DNA from: Rhynochetos jubatus | Taxonomy: Eukaryota; Chordata; Aves; Eurypygiformes; Rhynochetidae | Reading direction: 5' to 3' | Assembly (NCBI GenBank): GCA_027574665.1 | Contig: CM050664.1 | Coordinates: 17,014,774 to 17,078,773, forward strand | DNA length: 64,000 nucleotides | Part shown: positions 52,401 to 63,546 of the stretch, piece by piece | How positions within the stretch are numbered: the stretch's first letter is position 1 | Layout of the letters: each line of letters begins with the position of its first letter | Position numbers and translations under genes: made by a program | Notes under the pieces: generated by a model | Databases searched by the model: none | What the model saw: only the letters and a program-made list of their open reading frames with translations | Told to the model about the DNA's origin: nothing

Positions 52401-55400
52401 AGATGGCAAGATCTACAATGAGCAGAATTTCTTCCAGCGAGCTGCGAAGGCAGGCACAGGTTGGTGCTGTTGGAAGGGCAAGGGCTAGGCTGCTTGTTAG
52501 GAACACTGGCATCCCTCTCTCATCAGTTATGTCAGTCTTGCGGAAGGCCAGGCTGGAATAAACTAATCCACTGCTCGGTTAGTGCCAGAGTGCTGAGAAG
52601 TTTGGTCAAGAGCCTGCTCTCCCAGGAGTCGCTGTACCTTAGGTCACCGCAGTATTGGCATTTTGAAGCTCTCTTGCCCTACTTGTGCTTTGTCTTGATC
52701 TCAGTTGCTGTTTGGCCCTGCAGCCTGACCTGCCTTGGCTCCCTCTCCTGTGCCCCTTCCATGGGGGCAGCCCTTTCTGTCAGCTGCTGTCTGGTATTTA
52801 CTCCATTGGCCCAAAAACCTGAGCAGGGGCAGAGCTGACCAGAGAACATGGGCAGGGCTGATGGAGGCATTTGTGTCAAACTTGCACATCTGGGAGGACT
52901 GTAAAAGTCTGCGTCTCCATCCCTCCGTCTTCCCCCATGACTTCGTGCTTTACCTAGCCCTATAGCAGCCATGTGCCTTAGCCTGCTCTGCTATTCCCAG
53001 CATCCTTGCTGTCTATCCTTGCTCTGCAGTGCTGTGTGCATTGACATGCCAATACCCCAGCGCTCGACGCTGGCATTTCTGCGACAGAATCGATATGAGG
53101 GGGGCTTCCAGCTGTCAGCTGCCCAGGGCAGAGCAGGCCTTGGGAGAAAGGGCATCCCTGACTGGGCTCCTTTGTTGTGGAGCTCCTTAGCAGCGTCCGC
53201 CACACTCTGTCTCTCCCCTTCTAGTGGAGAAGTGGAAGAAGTGGCACTCTGTGCCGTTGCTGGGAATCCCCAATTGCGTTGGCTTTGGACTGCATGCAGA
53301 TAGCTACAGGTGAGGCGACTGCGCTGAGCTCTTTTGTCCCCAACTGCCATCGTGGGCTTTCCCTCTTCTGTCCTTGCTCTCTGCTATTCCTTTTCACGCT
53401 GTCCCCTGGGCTCCAAACCTTGTGCACTGCGGCTGTCTCATCTGTTAACAGATGGTTTGCCTCTCGTTATCCTTGCGTTGCTGGTGAAGTCACTGCTTTT
53501 GCTGCTTCTGCCCCTCAGGCCAGAGGTCACCTTCCACGCTTAACACAAAGGGGAGACTGGGGCTGTGTTTCTGCAACACAGCATCCGTGTGTCTCTCCTT
53601 TTCAAGAAGTTTTCTGTTGTCAAAAGTTGAGGAAATGGTCAACTTGGAGGTGAAGGAGGGGTCTAATCCAGGTGGATCGCTTGAGGAGTGTCTGTTGCAG
53701 GGTTTCCAAGTCGGGTGGGTACTGCTACGTGCTAAGCTCTTGTCTCTTGTAGGTTTTTGGTGTTCTCTGACTTAGGGCGAACTCTTCAGTCTGTCCTGAA
53801 TGATGGCTTACACCTACTGAGGGAGAAGGCAGCTTTTCAGATTGTAGTCCGGCTGGTACGTAGAGAATCAGTACTTTCTAAGAGACTTTTTTGAAAAGAC
53901 GTAACTTTCTTCTAGGTCTTTGAAAGGTGTTTTAAAGCTGATTCGGGGCGTTGGCTGGGGCCTGTAAGTAGCATCTCTCAAGCCTGTTGTAAACCTGGGT
54001 AGCATCTTTTGGGCAGTATGTCACCTTGAAGAAATTTGGAGTAAAGAGAATGAGAGAAACCTGACACTTGAAAATTAGAGGCTGTGAGATATGGTGCTTT
54101 TTGTGCTCCCCCGCACAGCGGCGGGGAGCTGGGGGTGGTCCAGCTCGATGATAGCCAGGGCGCAGGAGGGCGTGTGTGTGCCTCTGATATGCTTGCCTCT
54201 TCTGTTTACTCCTAGCTAGACTGCCTGGAGTACATTCATGAAAATGAGTATGTGCATGGGGACATCACGGCAGAGAACATCTATTTGAACCCAGCAGACC
54301 TCACCCAGGTAGGGAGCGGGAGCAGTGCTGCGAGGAACTGACTGTGAAGGTGGGCTTGTGAAATGGGATGGAGCAGCACCCAGGTTCCTGCTGCTGGGTG
54401 GGGAAGCAGTGCAGTCTGTGCAGCGCTCAGGCAGGCGCTGGGGTGCAGGATTGCTACACTGCAAGCAGAATTCACACCACGTGCACGCTCAGATGTGTGC
54501 TTCTTGATGTCTTCTAGGTGACCCTAGCAGGCTATTGCTACGCGTTCCGTTACTGCCCGGGAGGGAAGCACGTGGCTCAGCGCGAAGGCAGCAGGACCCC
54601 GCACGAAGGCACGATAGAGTTTATCAGTCTGGACAGCCACAAGGGAGCAGGTGAGTGTGTTTCGGACACAAGCCAGCAAAGCTCAGCTAGAGCTGTTGCC
54701 GAGGCAGTGCTCGCTGGAGCTAGGGCTCACTGCTGGCATTCTGTCATTGCTGCTTTCTAGGTGTTCACACGCACCTGGAACGAAGTTCCTGTTTGGGCTG
54801 TTTCACCTCCCTGGGCTGCTGTGTGGAGACTTGCCAGCTCCCTCAGTGACTGCAGCAAGAGGTGCAGGGCTGTTCCTCCTCCATCTGGAGCCTTGGCTAC
54901 TGCAGGCGTGTGAGGAATAGCAAACAGGGCTGCTTCATGCTGGCTTAGCAGGGATCTGTTTCAAGCCAGACTGGATCCCTGCCCAAAACAGATTTGCATC
55001 AGGCTCTGCTCTGACCTTGAATCAGTGAAAGCTGGGAAGGCATTTAAATCAGCCAGTTCCTCTCCTGGTTGGGATGTGACTGTTTGTCCAGTCTGAACAC
55101 TGGGAGAAGAGCTTGCTCCAGGGGCTTGGAGGTGATTCTTCACTCATTTGAGTTAGCAGGCTCCCACAGGTTTTGATATCCTAGGGCACATCTTAATGAA
55201 GCTCTTGCATTTCTTTGCTTCTGCTCTTCTGACTTGTGCCCCTTCATGAGGCTGCCTGTTTTACAGGGCGGCCCCCTCAAATACAGACTTGCAAGGCTGT
55301 GCCGTGAGTGCTGGAGTGCTTACTTGCCTTTGGAGGACAGGCGCTAACCTGGGTCTCTTCTGGGATGGCTCCCAAATGCTGTTTTTTCACACATGAATAT

Positions 55401-56460
55401 CTCTTCCTTCCCGTCAGGACCATCTCGCCGGAGTGACTTGGAATCTCTGGGCTACTGTCTTTTGAAATGGCTCTGTGGCTTCCTGCCTTGGTCTGATGAG
55501 CTGGACAAAGTAGAAACTGTGATGGAGAAGAAGGAAAAGTAGGAGAAATCATCTACTCTCTTGAGAAATGCTCAGCAGAAAGCACTGAGGGAGGTTTAGA
55601 GACTGAAATCAGTCACAGTGTGCTATCGGGATGGGGGTCAGTTCCACTGTAGAGACTGAGCCTGGCCAAAGGGTGTGTGATGAACCCCGATGTCTGCTCC
55701 ATTCAGGACACAGCCCTTTGAGTTCAGCCTTCTTAATTTTTTGTCCCCGTTGCCAAAGACAGGCTGTTGAGGTGTGTGCTCCATTGCTTCTCATTTGACA
55801 GCACTCTGCACTGGTTGTTCCAGGTACAGGGTGGATGTGAAAGGCCTTCTCCGGCTGTGCTTCAGGCAGAGATCCATTCCAGGTAGGGGCTTGCTCTCTG
55901 TGACAGTGGGACCGGGGAGGGAGGATTGACTCTACGTGAAACTAGAACCTTCTCTGTGCTGGGATGCTAGTCTGGGATGGCTTCCACTGGTGACAGTGAC
56001 CAGGCATTGCATGGAGTGGTTGACAGGCTCCTCCCTTGTTTTGCTGTAAAGAAAGCTGCTACCCATTACCTGTTCATGAGTTGGAGAGATAAGTGTTCTG
56101 GTGGCTTTAAAAATGCAGTTTTGGGGCTGGAGGTCACTTTCACATCCTGTCTTTCATACTGGTCTTTGGTTTTGTTTTCTCTCTGCAGCTGGCCAAGGTG
56201 GGTGGAGGAGCTGTCCCCAGGGAGAGCAGCCTGAGAAGGCTGTTAGGCTGCTCTGTAAAGACAGCTGGAGTTGCCGTGCTGCTCCATGCCGTGGTGTTCC
56301 TTGCCTTGCAGATGCCCTGCAGAGCTACCTGCAGCAAGTGCTGGCGCTAGAATACGAGGAAAAGCCTGGCTACGAGGCCCTGCGGCAGCTCTTCAAGAAG
56401 CCACTGGAGAAGATGAAAGCTTCAGCTTACGACTCTGTGGACATCCAAATGGTACCCTAG
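48739..56460 (+). CDS. VRK3: VRK3, vaccinia-related kinase 3 (436 aa)
   Basis: Exons: 48739-48845, 48928-49268, 50449-50501, 52393-52459, 53225-53309, 53753-53855, 54216-54308, 54518-54650, 55418-55538, 55824-55882 and 56312-56460, totalling 1311 nt with all phases closed. An N-terminal zinc ribbon (C41, C44, C55, C58) is followed by a short basic/proline linker and a VRK kinase domain: loop [11 protein letters not shown] (G142, G143, G145), beta-3 YSLKL (K166), HGDITAEN (D268, N273), and GYC in place of DFG (G288), then [18 protein letters not shown]. Human VRK3 (474 aa) is a nuclear pseudokinase that activates the ERK phosphatase VHR. The linker here is about half the human length. The start in exon 1 is the only in-frame ATG before the zinc ribbon and adds about 38 residues relative to human, so the N-terminus is less certain than the rest. 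Confidence 0.92.
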
Positions 56461-57450
56461 TAAGTGCCAGTAGTTTAGATTGCTGCACAAAGCGCTGGTC
56501 CCTACTGCTGCCAGCACAGGAGCGGCACAGCGCTGCTGCCCTCCCCCATACGCAGTCAGGGGCTGGGGACAGCACAGGCTGGTCTGTGAATTCTCTGCAG
56601 GTGAGACATCGGTGCTCCTCCCACTGTGTGGAGGGGAGCGCTGGCCCTTCCGCAGTCCCTCTGAAGAGAGCAGTCCAGTGCTCCCCAAAGCCAACTTAGC
56701 CTGTTTCCTCAGGTTTGCTCTGGAAATACTTGTCCTTGGAGGAATACAAGGGTTGTGCGGCAAAGCTTGAACAGTTTGCGAGGGTGTGGAGGCGTTAGCA
56801 AAATGCAGACTGGTGCAATCTGGTTCTTTTTAGTTTTGTTAAAGAGCCAAGGCTGTACTTTTTTCCTTTCCGGAAAGCAGTGTGTTGTTCTGGGTTCAGG
56901 GCCTCGGGCCTGTGGCAGGAAGTGGTGGCTCTCTAGGCTGAGGTGCCCTGTTTTATCCATGAGGCACCTCCAACGCTGAGGCTTGATACAGAGACATCAG
57001 GTTTTAGTTTGAGGCCACTGGAGTAAGCAGCAAGCCCCAGGAACGTGGAGCTAGCTCATCACCTCCTTTACTCCTCTGGGGAAGGAATTGAACTGATGAA
57101 CGTTCCCATTTTGTGCCTTTTCTTTCAGATCGAGAAAACTTGCCAAGGAGAAGAGTTCAAAGCTTTCTGCAGCGTGAGGCCTTTCCTGCAGCTATTTACA
57201 TTTTACTTACTTTTAGAACTGAGAGAGGTTTTTATAAGTGTGTTTTTTCCAGTTTTAATGTGACCCAATGCTGAATTTTGAGCCGCTGCTGTAACAAGTG
57301 AATATGAAGACACTCCTGCACAGTCAGGCATCGTGAGCAGTAGCTGGAGAACTGGAATGTAGCCAGCAGGAGAAGGGTGAAGCCTGGCACAGAAAAACTA
57401 AATCAGGGATTTTTTTTAACTACAGTGGCAGTACATAGTTTTATAATAAA
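56459..57450 (+). other. VRK3: VRK3 3' UTR with a probable spliced terminal exon
   Basis: The stop codon TAG (56458-56460) overlaps a strong donor, CCCTA|GTAAGTG. A polypyrimidine tract and TTTCAG acceptor precede 57129, and AATAAA follows at 57445-57450. Splicing would read TA|A, still a stop. Confidence 0.55.
57445..57450 (+). terminator. VRK3: VRK3 polyadenylation signal
   Basis: AATAAA about 1 kb after the stop codon, followed by TTTGTGG and GTTGGTT-type GU-rich sequence. Confidence 0.7.
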
Positions 57451-57724
57451 CTTTGTGGACAAGCACCCAAAGCTGCTTTCTGTTGGTTATTTGACATGTT
57501 CAGGGCCTTGCTGGAGTTGTGATGGGGTTTTGAGCCCCCTGCTACTTGTTGTGCAGGGTGTTCTCCCAGCTGCTGACGTGTTAATTGCCTACAGCCAGTC
57601 CTGGCTGCAACTCAGTCATAGGAACTCAGCTCAGAGCTAAGGTCTGACTGCATCCCCTCAGCTCCGCAAGGCCCAGGCCAGTGGGATACCAGTCAGTGAA
57701 GCAAGACAGGGAGCCAGCTGTAGT

Positions 57725-58962
57725 CAAAAATACTTTATAAAACATTCACTACACTGTGTCTCTGAACTGTTGCCATCTGCCACAGTAACTTCAAACAAGT
57801 CATGGAGTCCAGTTCCAGTGTTAAATTCAGGGACATCTCCTGGAAGTCTTGTACCTAGGCTGTTTTCCTATGCCAAAGGAGCCAGGCTGAGGTCAGTGTG
57901 GCTGTTTTCTTCAAAGTAAGTGTTTCATTTTTTCTAAGAAAAGCAGATGAGGAGCCAGTAGCAAGGCTGAAATGGGGGCTTGCAGTACAACAAACTGCCT
58001 GCCCTGACTGCGCTGCTGCCTGTTCTAGTGTTCAAGTGATTTGTACTTTCCTTGAGGGCACATTAATGGAAAGGGCCAGGAAGACAGGAACTGAAATTGA
58101 GCCGGTGGCAGTTGAAGCACGCTGTGCCAGCAGAGACCAAGAGTTCACATTACTGTAGTACCAGGCAGTGAAGCAATAAGGCACTGAAGGAAGATTTTTC
58201 AGGTGAGGAAAACATGGCAGCTAGAACCAGAGGCAAAGGGGGTTTAAAGCCATCTGAGAGGTAGGTAAAAAAACAAGCTCACACCTACAGTGAGCCTTCA
58301 ATTTACCTCAAGACAATTTATTAAAGACATTGAATCTATTAAAAATCCATTAAAATAACACCCCAAAACTTAAACAACTTTGAATCCATTAAAAAATAAA
58401 CCCACCCTGAATCCATTTAAAAAAAAAACCCCAAGAAACTTTGAATCCATTTAAAAGCCACCTTCAAGCCATTAAAAAACCCTTGCATCAGTGCAGAAAA
58501 TATATGCATAAAAATAAGGAAGCATCAGCTGACTGAGACAGTACCTGGCCAGAAGGAAAAGGCAGCACAACCTCACAAAGGTCTTTCAGGTGGAGAATTC
58601 AAGCATAGTGTTACAGCCAGTAACTCGAGAACCAAGTAAACTTTATTGTTTTACAGTGCCAGGCCTCAGTGATGTAAGGGACATGACAAATTTCTAAGGA
58701 GTAACTAACTGGTGAGGTATGACAAAAGCAAATTTCCTATGTGGAGGAGAATCTTAGTTTGCAGAGGATCAGACAAAAGGGAATAGTTTAGAAAGGCAGC
58801 TGTTAGGGAAAGAAATGGCTCAGAAGGGAGATACAGAATTAGAAGACAAGCACAGGCAAAGTTGGGGGGGAAAGGCTCATTTTGGAGGTATTAATTATTC
58901 ACTATCATCCCTGTATGACTAAACAGAAATACTGTTTCCATGAATCCTAGAAGAGCTGGAAA
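57725..58962 (-). other. CCNF: CCNF 3' UTR (inferred)
   Basis: Downstream of the CCNF stop the minus strand has canonical AATAAA at 58642-58647 and 58317-58322, and a TATAAA variant at 57734-57739. The exact end is not decidable by eye. The VRK3 end (about 57470) is tail to tail with it. Confidence 0.5.
58331..58483. repeat. Degenerate TTTGAATCCATTAAAAA tandem repeat in the CCNF 3' region
   Basis: About six imperfect copies of TTTGAATCCATTAAAA, 20-30 bp apart, separated by A/C-rich spacers such as ACCCC. Confidence 0.8.
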
Positions 58963-61900
58963 TCAGAGGGTTATGAAGTCCAAGTTCAGCATTGCATCAG
59001 TGTGTTCTGCCATGTTTTTTCGCTTGACTTGCCTCCTGTAACACCTGCCATCACTGGGGCCAGCACAGACTGACTGTAAACACGATTGCCCGTAGTGAGG
59101 CAGGTATGGCTCCTTGTGCATGGCACTGCCATAAGGCAGCTCTGAGGTAGGTCTGAGAGGTGCTCCAAGGCTGCCTCCTAAGGAGGACATAGGACTGGCA
59201 CTGTTGACAGAATAGTAGCCTGAGCTCCCTTCCAGGTTAGGATTTCCTGGGACATGAGATGCAGGAAGGCTGTGCATGTCATTCAGCAGCTGCACCTCCC
59301 CTGATGGTGCCAGGTGCCCAGGTGCCCCTACAGCTAGGTTGTCTTCATCGCTGGAGTCTGGACAGCAGTGCTCCATAGTATCCATGTCAACCACCATTGT
59401 GTCCAAGATCCCACTGGGACCTGTCACTGCAGGATGGTAAAAGGAAAAGGTTACTTTTGATTTGGGCAACACCAAGCAGGCATTCAGCACAGAATCAAGC
59501 AGAAAACCCCCCAAGCAAGAGTGTAAACCTTGTCTACTTACAGATGGAGGGTAGAGCACTGAGCTCACCCTCATTTAGAACAGTAACCTTCCCCCCCTCA
59601 GACTGTTTGGATAGGTACCAAGAGCTGTTTAGAAAACGAACAGCCAGTTCCAGAGTCAGCAAAACAAAATTCTAGTGCTGTTTCTAGCACACTGGGCCAT
59701 TCATCATGTTTGGTCCAGTATCAGTGACCTGTGAAAACCATCACACTGAAATGCTGAGCAGCTACAAAGCCTTTCATCCATGTCTGAAGCAGTCCAGAGA
59801 GAACAGATATACACCTCTAAAATTGCTTAACAATTACAACCACTGGGGAAAGGGGAGAGTTTTTCCAACTGGTCTTCAGCTGAAGGTTCAGGCTTCTGTT
59901 GCCTGAGAAACAGTTTTAAGCAAAGATGAAAAGACAGTTTTAATTCTCGTCTGCTTTTTATAAGGAGAAAAAGACCCTCACCATCTCCATCTCTCTCGCC
60001 TTCACTTTCTTGATCACCTTCATAACCAGAGCAGGAGTCTAGGAAGTTATCTACAAGACTTTCTTCCTGGGTGGAGAGCTCTGCTGTGGGTGTAGTCACA
60101 AAGCTGCATCGGTCATCCTGAACACTGTCTTCCCTCCTCCTGTAGCAAGAAAATCCACAAGTCACACTAAAAGCCAAGTCTTCTAGCTCTTCCCATAGGT
60201 GTGTCAGGTAATTACAGAAAAAACTGATCATATTTAAGAATGAAACTTCAGTGTACCAGAGAGGAGGAGAGGCTCACACTGATCAGCAGAGCCATGTACA
60301 GTGATGAGTTATACTAGCCTTTTGCTTCTGTTTCCACAGGGAGAGCTAAGGAAAGCCTGAATTTCCACATTTGTGTGCAAGGGACTGGGTGTCGGGTCCT
60401 CCTGTTTCACACCCAGCAATGAACAGAGCTGGCTGTAAGTCATCATCTAAAAAAAAAATTAAAGAGCCAAGAATTAGACCATGAGATTCCCAGAAGGAGG
60501 CTATTTATCTTTAGAAAAAACTCTATCCCACATGTACTCAGAGCAGTTATAGCCCCTGCAGATCAAATTTAGAACTACCACTTTATCTAGGTACTCCAGA
60601 AGTCTGATGTTAGAACCCCCTTCCCATTATCTGAAGTTCACTACATCCTGCCAGGTGGGAGCTTTGCTCCAGGTGTCAGGCATCAGCCAATGAAGACAAA
60701 GAGCTCACCCACCTCCTCTTTGCCTATTTCTTCATAACGCTCATCTTCAAATCGCTGTTTCACTGCAGTTAAGGACACCTGCCTATAATCCTTTGGGACA
60801 TCATCACGGAAACTGGAAAGAAAGATTAAAGTCCCAGTCTTAGAATGGATTACATGAAACAATACTAACAAAACCTACTAATTTAAGTGCTTTCCCTCTG
60901 TCCATCTCAGCTCTGTGCTAAGGAAGTTGGTGTTTAAGCTAAGCAGCTAGCCCAGGGAGCTTAGTTTCTAAGCATATGAGCATTTAATTCCTTTTCTGCT
61001 CCTTGAGGAAAGCAAGGTATTCGCTTCATGCTGTTTAAAAAGGGAGCTACTTGTGCTACTGGAACTCCTGACGCTCACCAATAAGCTGGTTGCACTCTTC
61101 TGAAAACAGTGCTGCTTGGTAAGCTGAAACCTGTTAAGCCTGGGGGAGCATCCCATTTTCTATAACCCAGGGCCATGACCTGTTGGGAGTACAATAGCTG
61201 CTCCTGACCTGGCCCTTAGGCCTTAGTGCCTCGTGGAGGAGCAAGGCGATTTCCCTTCAGCAGGAAGGGCTGACTGTACAGATGCAGCATGTCTGCAAGA
61301 GCTGGAATCCAAATACTCATGCCCCCTCAAAAAGAGTTCCAAAATGATTACCACTTTTGGTAGAGGCTTAGCGCGCAGGGCAACAGGTCTTCAAGAGTGA
61401 AACCGGTGCACTCAGACAGCTGGCTGCTCCAGGGGTGTGCTGGAAAACATACATATTACCATTGCAGGAAGCTGGGTAGTTCCATAATCAGAATTTTTTC
61501 AAGGGATAGAGATCCTGATCTTTACAAGCTTATGCCTGTCCACAGTTTGTTCAAGTTCTCAGCTTCAAGGATAGGTATAACTTCTGTTTAACAGGTAAAC
61601 CTAAGTACAGCAATGTTTGGTCTCAGTTGAACACAAAGCTTGCACAGGCTGATGCTAACGTTCTTGATCATCATAGCCACTGAGAGGTAAAATAGACTGA
61701 ACTCAACTATTCATTCTGAAATCTTATACCGGTGCCTCTCTTCTCCCCCATTCAAGTGATTAGGACATCTCACCTAAAGACAAAGTAATACCAAAAGAGT
61801 AGACACTGATCTAAGGAAGAAATTCTTCCCGGAGAGAGTGGTGAGGCACTGGGACAGGTTGCCCAGAGAAGCTGTGGATGCCCCATCCCTGGAAGTGTCC

Positions 61901-63546
61901 AAGGCCAGGCTGGATGAGGCTTGGAGCAACCTGGTCTAGTGGAGGGTGTCATCCCTGCCCATGGCAGCGGGGTTGGAACTGGATGATCTTTAAGGCCCCT
62001 TCCAACCCAAATCGCTGTGATTCCAAAAATAACCCCAAAAGACAACATGCAGAACAATATTCCATGCTGAAGCTCCACTTAAGGCAAGGCTGCTTACCTT
62101 GCCTGTGTAGTATCTTGGCCAGCAGCAGTGCCGCAGCAGCCAGCTGAGCTGGGGAATACACACAAAGGCTTGTGCTTAAGAGCGACAGTTCACAAATGAA
62201 GCAGTAGAGGTGAAGAGTTCTTCCCTCCAGGGGGACTACGGTTGACAATATTTCTCTGTAGTCAACAATGGTAGGTATCTAGAGCAGAAAGGAGAACAGA
62301 GTGTGGGAATTTAAGATGAGCACTAGGTATTTAGAACAGTTGCTTCCAGGAGATGCTGTTTTCATTACATTAAGATTTTTTGGTTTATTTTAACTACTAC
62401 ACTGACATTGAAACATTCTCCAGTGAAAGAATAAACGGCCACTTAAATCTTCAGCTTTGATCTCTACATAAAGGCAAGAGGGTTTGGTATCTCCATGCTC
62501 TGAAATATGCACAGTCTTCACAGCTGATTGAGAGCCCTCACATAAAACCCCAACATCTTAGATAAGGAAAAGTGCTAATTACAACAGCCTGACTTCAACA
62601 GCAGCTCAAGGGGTGAAATATCCCATCCACTTTCCAAACTCACCCTTATCTTTCCTTCCAGAGCAGAAATGATCTCACCCATCATTCTAACCAAGTCTTC
62701 ATATTTGTACGTGTTGTCTGTTAGCCACACAGCTTCCCGTATTGTCAAGATGTCTTCGCTGATGAAACTGCAGTGTTAAACATTAACAGTTAGTCCTGGA
62801 AGAAAGGGAATTTGTGCACCTGCGCACTAATGTTTTTGCAGCAGATAAACACACCCAAGATGGCCAAAGAATTAAACAACTTTATAAGGTACTTTCCCAG
62901 GCACAGACCAGGAAACAAAGAAGAGCAGCTCTTTGTTTATTTCATCTTTAAGCTGAAAACCCTACTAGAACATTCCTAATTACTCATTTAGGAAAACCCT
63001 CCTAGGTTAAGATGCAAGATATTAAGGAAACTGTCACAGAAGAACAACAGTGTGGTTCACCTGAGCATAACAGACTAAACTAACACTGCAGTTGTTCCTG
63101 CAGGGTTCCTGATGTTAATATGGCATGAAATCTTCAGCTGCTGCTGGAATGCATTTAGACCAACCTACCACTTTGGAGTTTTCATAATTAAAAACATTCA
63201 AGGAATTACATTTTGCATCTCATTTGCAGAGATTGTGTTTATATGTGAACTCAGTTCAAACAACAGTCAATGCCTAGGGAAGCCAAAGATTCTTTCTGAT
63301 ATTATTATCAGGGGGAGAAGCTTGAGCTGCAGAAATGAAAGATCACAATAACCGCCTCTGTTCACCAGTCAGAACCCTTACCGTGTGCAAATGACCATGC
63401 AGGCTATTCCCAAAAGTTGGAGTTGAGTCCGAGGTACAGGTCTCAGTTTCAAATAACGATCCACACATCCCACTGTCATGTGAAGGCACAGGCTGGAAAA
63501 GTCTTTCATGGTAGCCACTTCCACCAGCCAATCAATCAGGATGTAC
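58963..63546 (-). CDS. CCNF: CCNF (cyclin F), C-terminal part; continues off right edge
   Basis: Eight exons: 63546-63382, 62767-62644, 62278-62098, 61439-61352, 60812-60713, 60446-60319, 60139-59982 and 59426-58963 (stop 58965-58963). They encode 468 residues, about the last 60% of the protein (human 786 aa). Visible are the N-terminal cyclin box (YILIDWLVEVATMKDFSSLC, then EAVWLTDNTYKYEDLVRMMG), the second cyclin fold (ELSLLSTSLCVYSPAQLAAA), the basic SKRRRED segment, and the acidic PEST-like CSGYEGDQESEGERDGDGD. Cyclin F is the F-box substrate receptor of SCF(cyclin F), acting in S/G2 on targets such as CP110 and RRM2; it binds substrates through the cyclin box rather than activating a CDK. 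The F-box exons lie beyond the window. The intron after 60446-60319 has a GC donor. The extreme C-terminus (VKRKNMAEHTDAMLNLDFITL) diverges from the human one. Confidence 0.95.
60317..60318 (-). other. CCNF: GC splice donor (GC-AG intron) in CCNF
   Basis: The exon ends AGC AAA AG and the intron begins GCTAGT. Joining to GAGGAGGGAAGAC gives SKRRREDSVQ, aligned without a gap to human TKRKRENSLQ. A nearby GT (CTA|GTATAA) would break the frame. Confidence 0.8.
61814..62026 (+). mobile_element. CR1 3'-end fragment in a CCNF intron
   Basis: TTCTTCCCGGAGAGAGTGGT, GGTTGCCCAGAGAAGCTGTG, GGAAGTGTCCAAGGCCAGGC and CCTTCCAACCCAAATCGCTG match CR1, in the same subfamily style as the copy at 35920-36141. 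Antisense to CCNF and only about 70 bp from the splice donor of exon 62278-62098. Confidence 0.92.
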
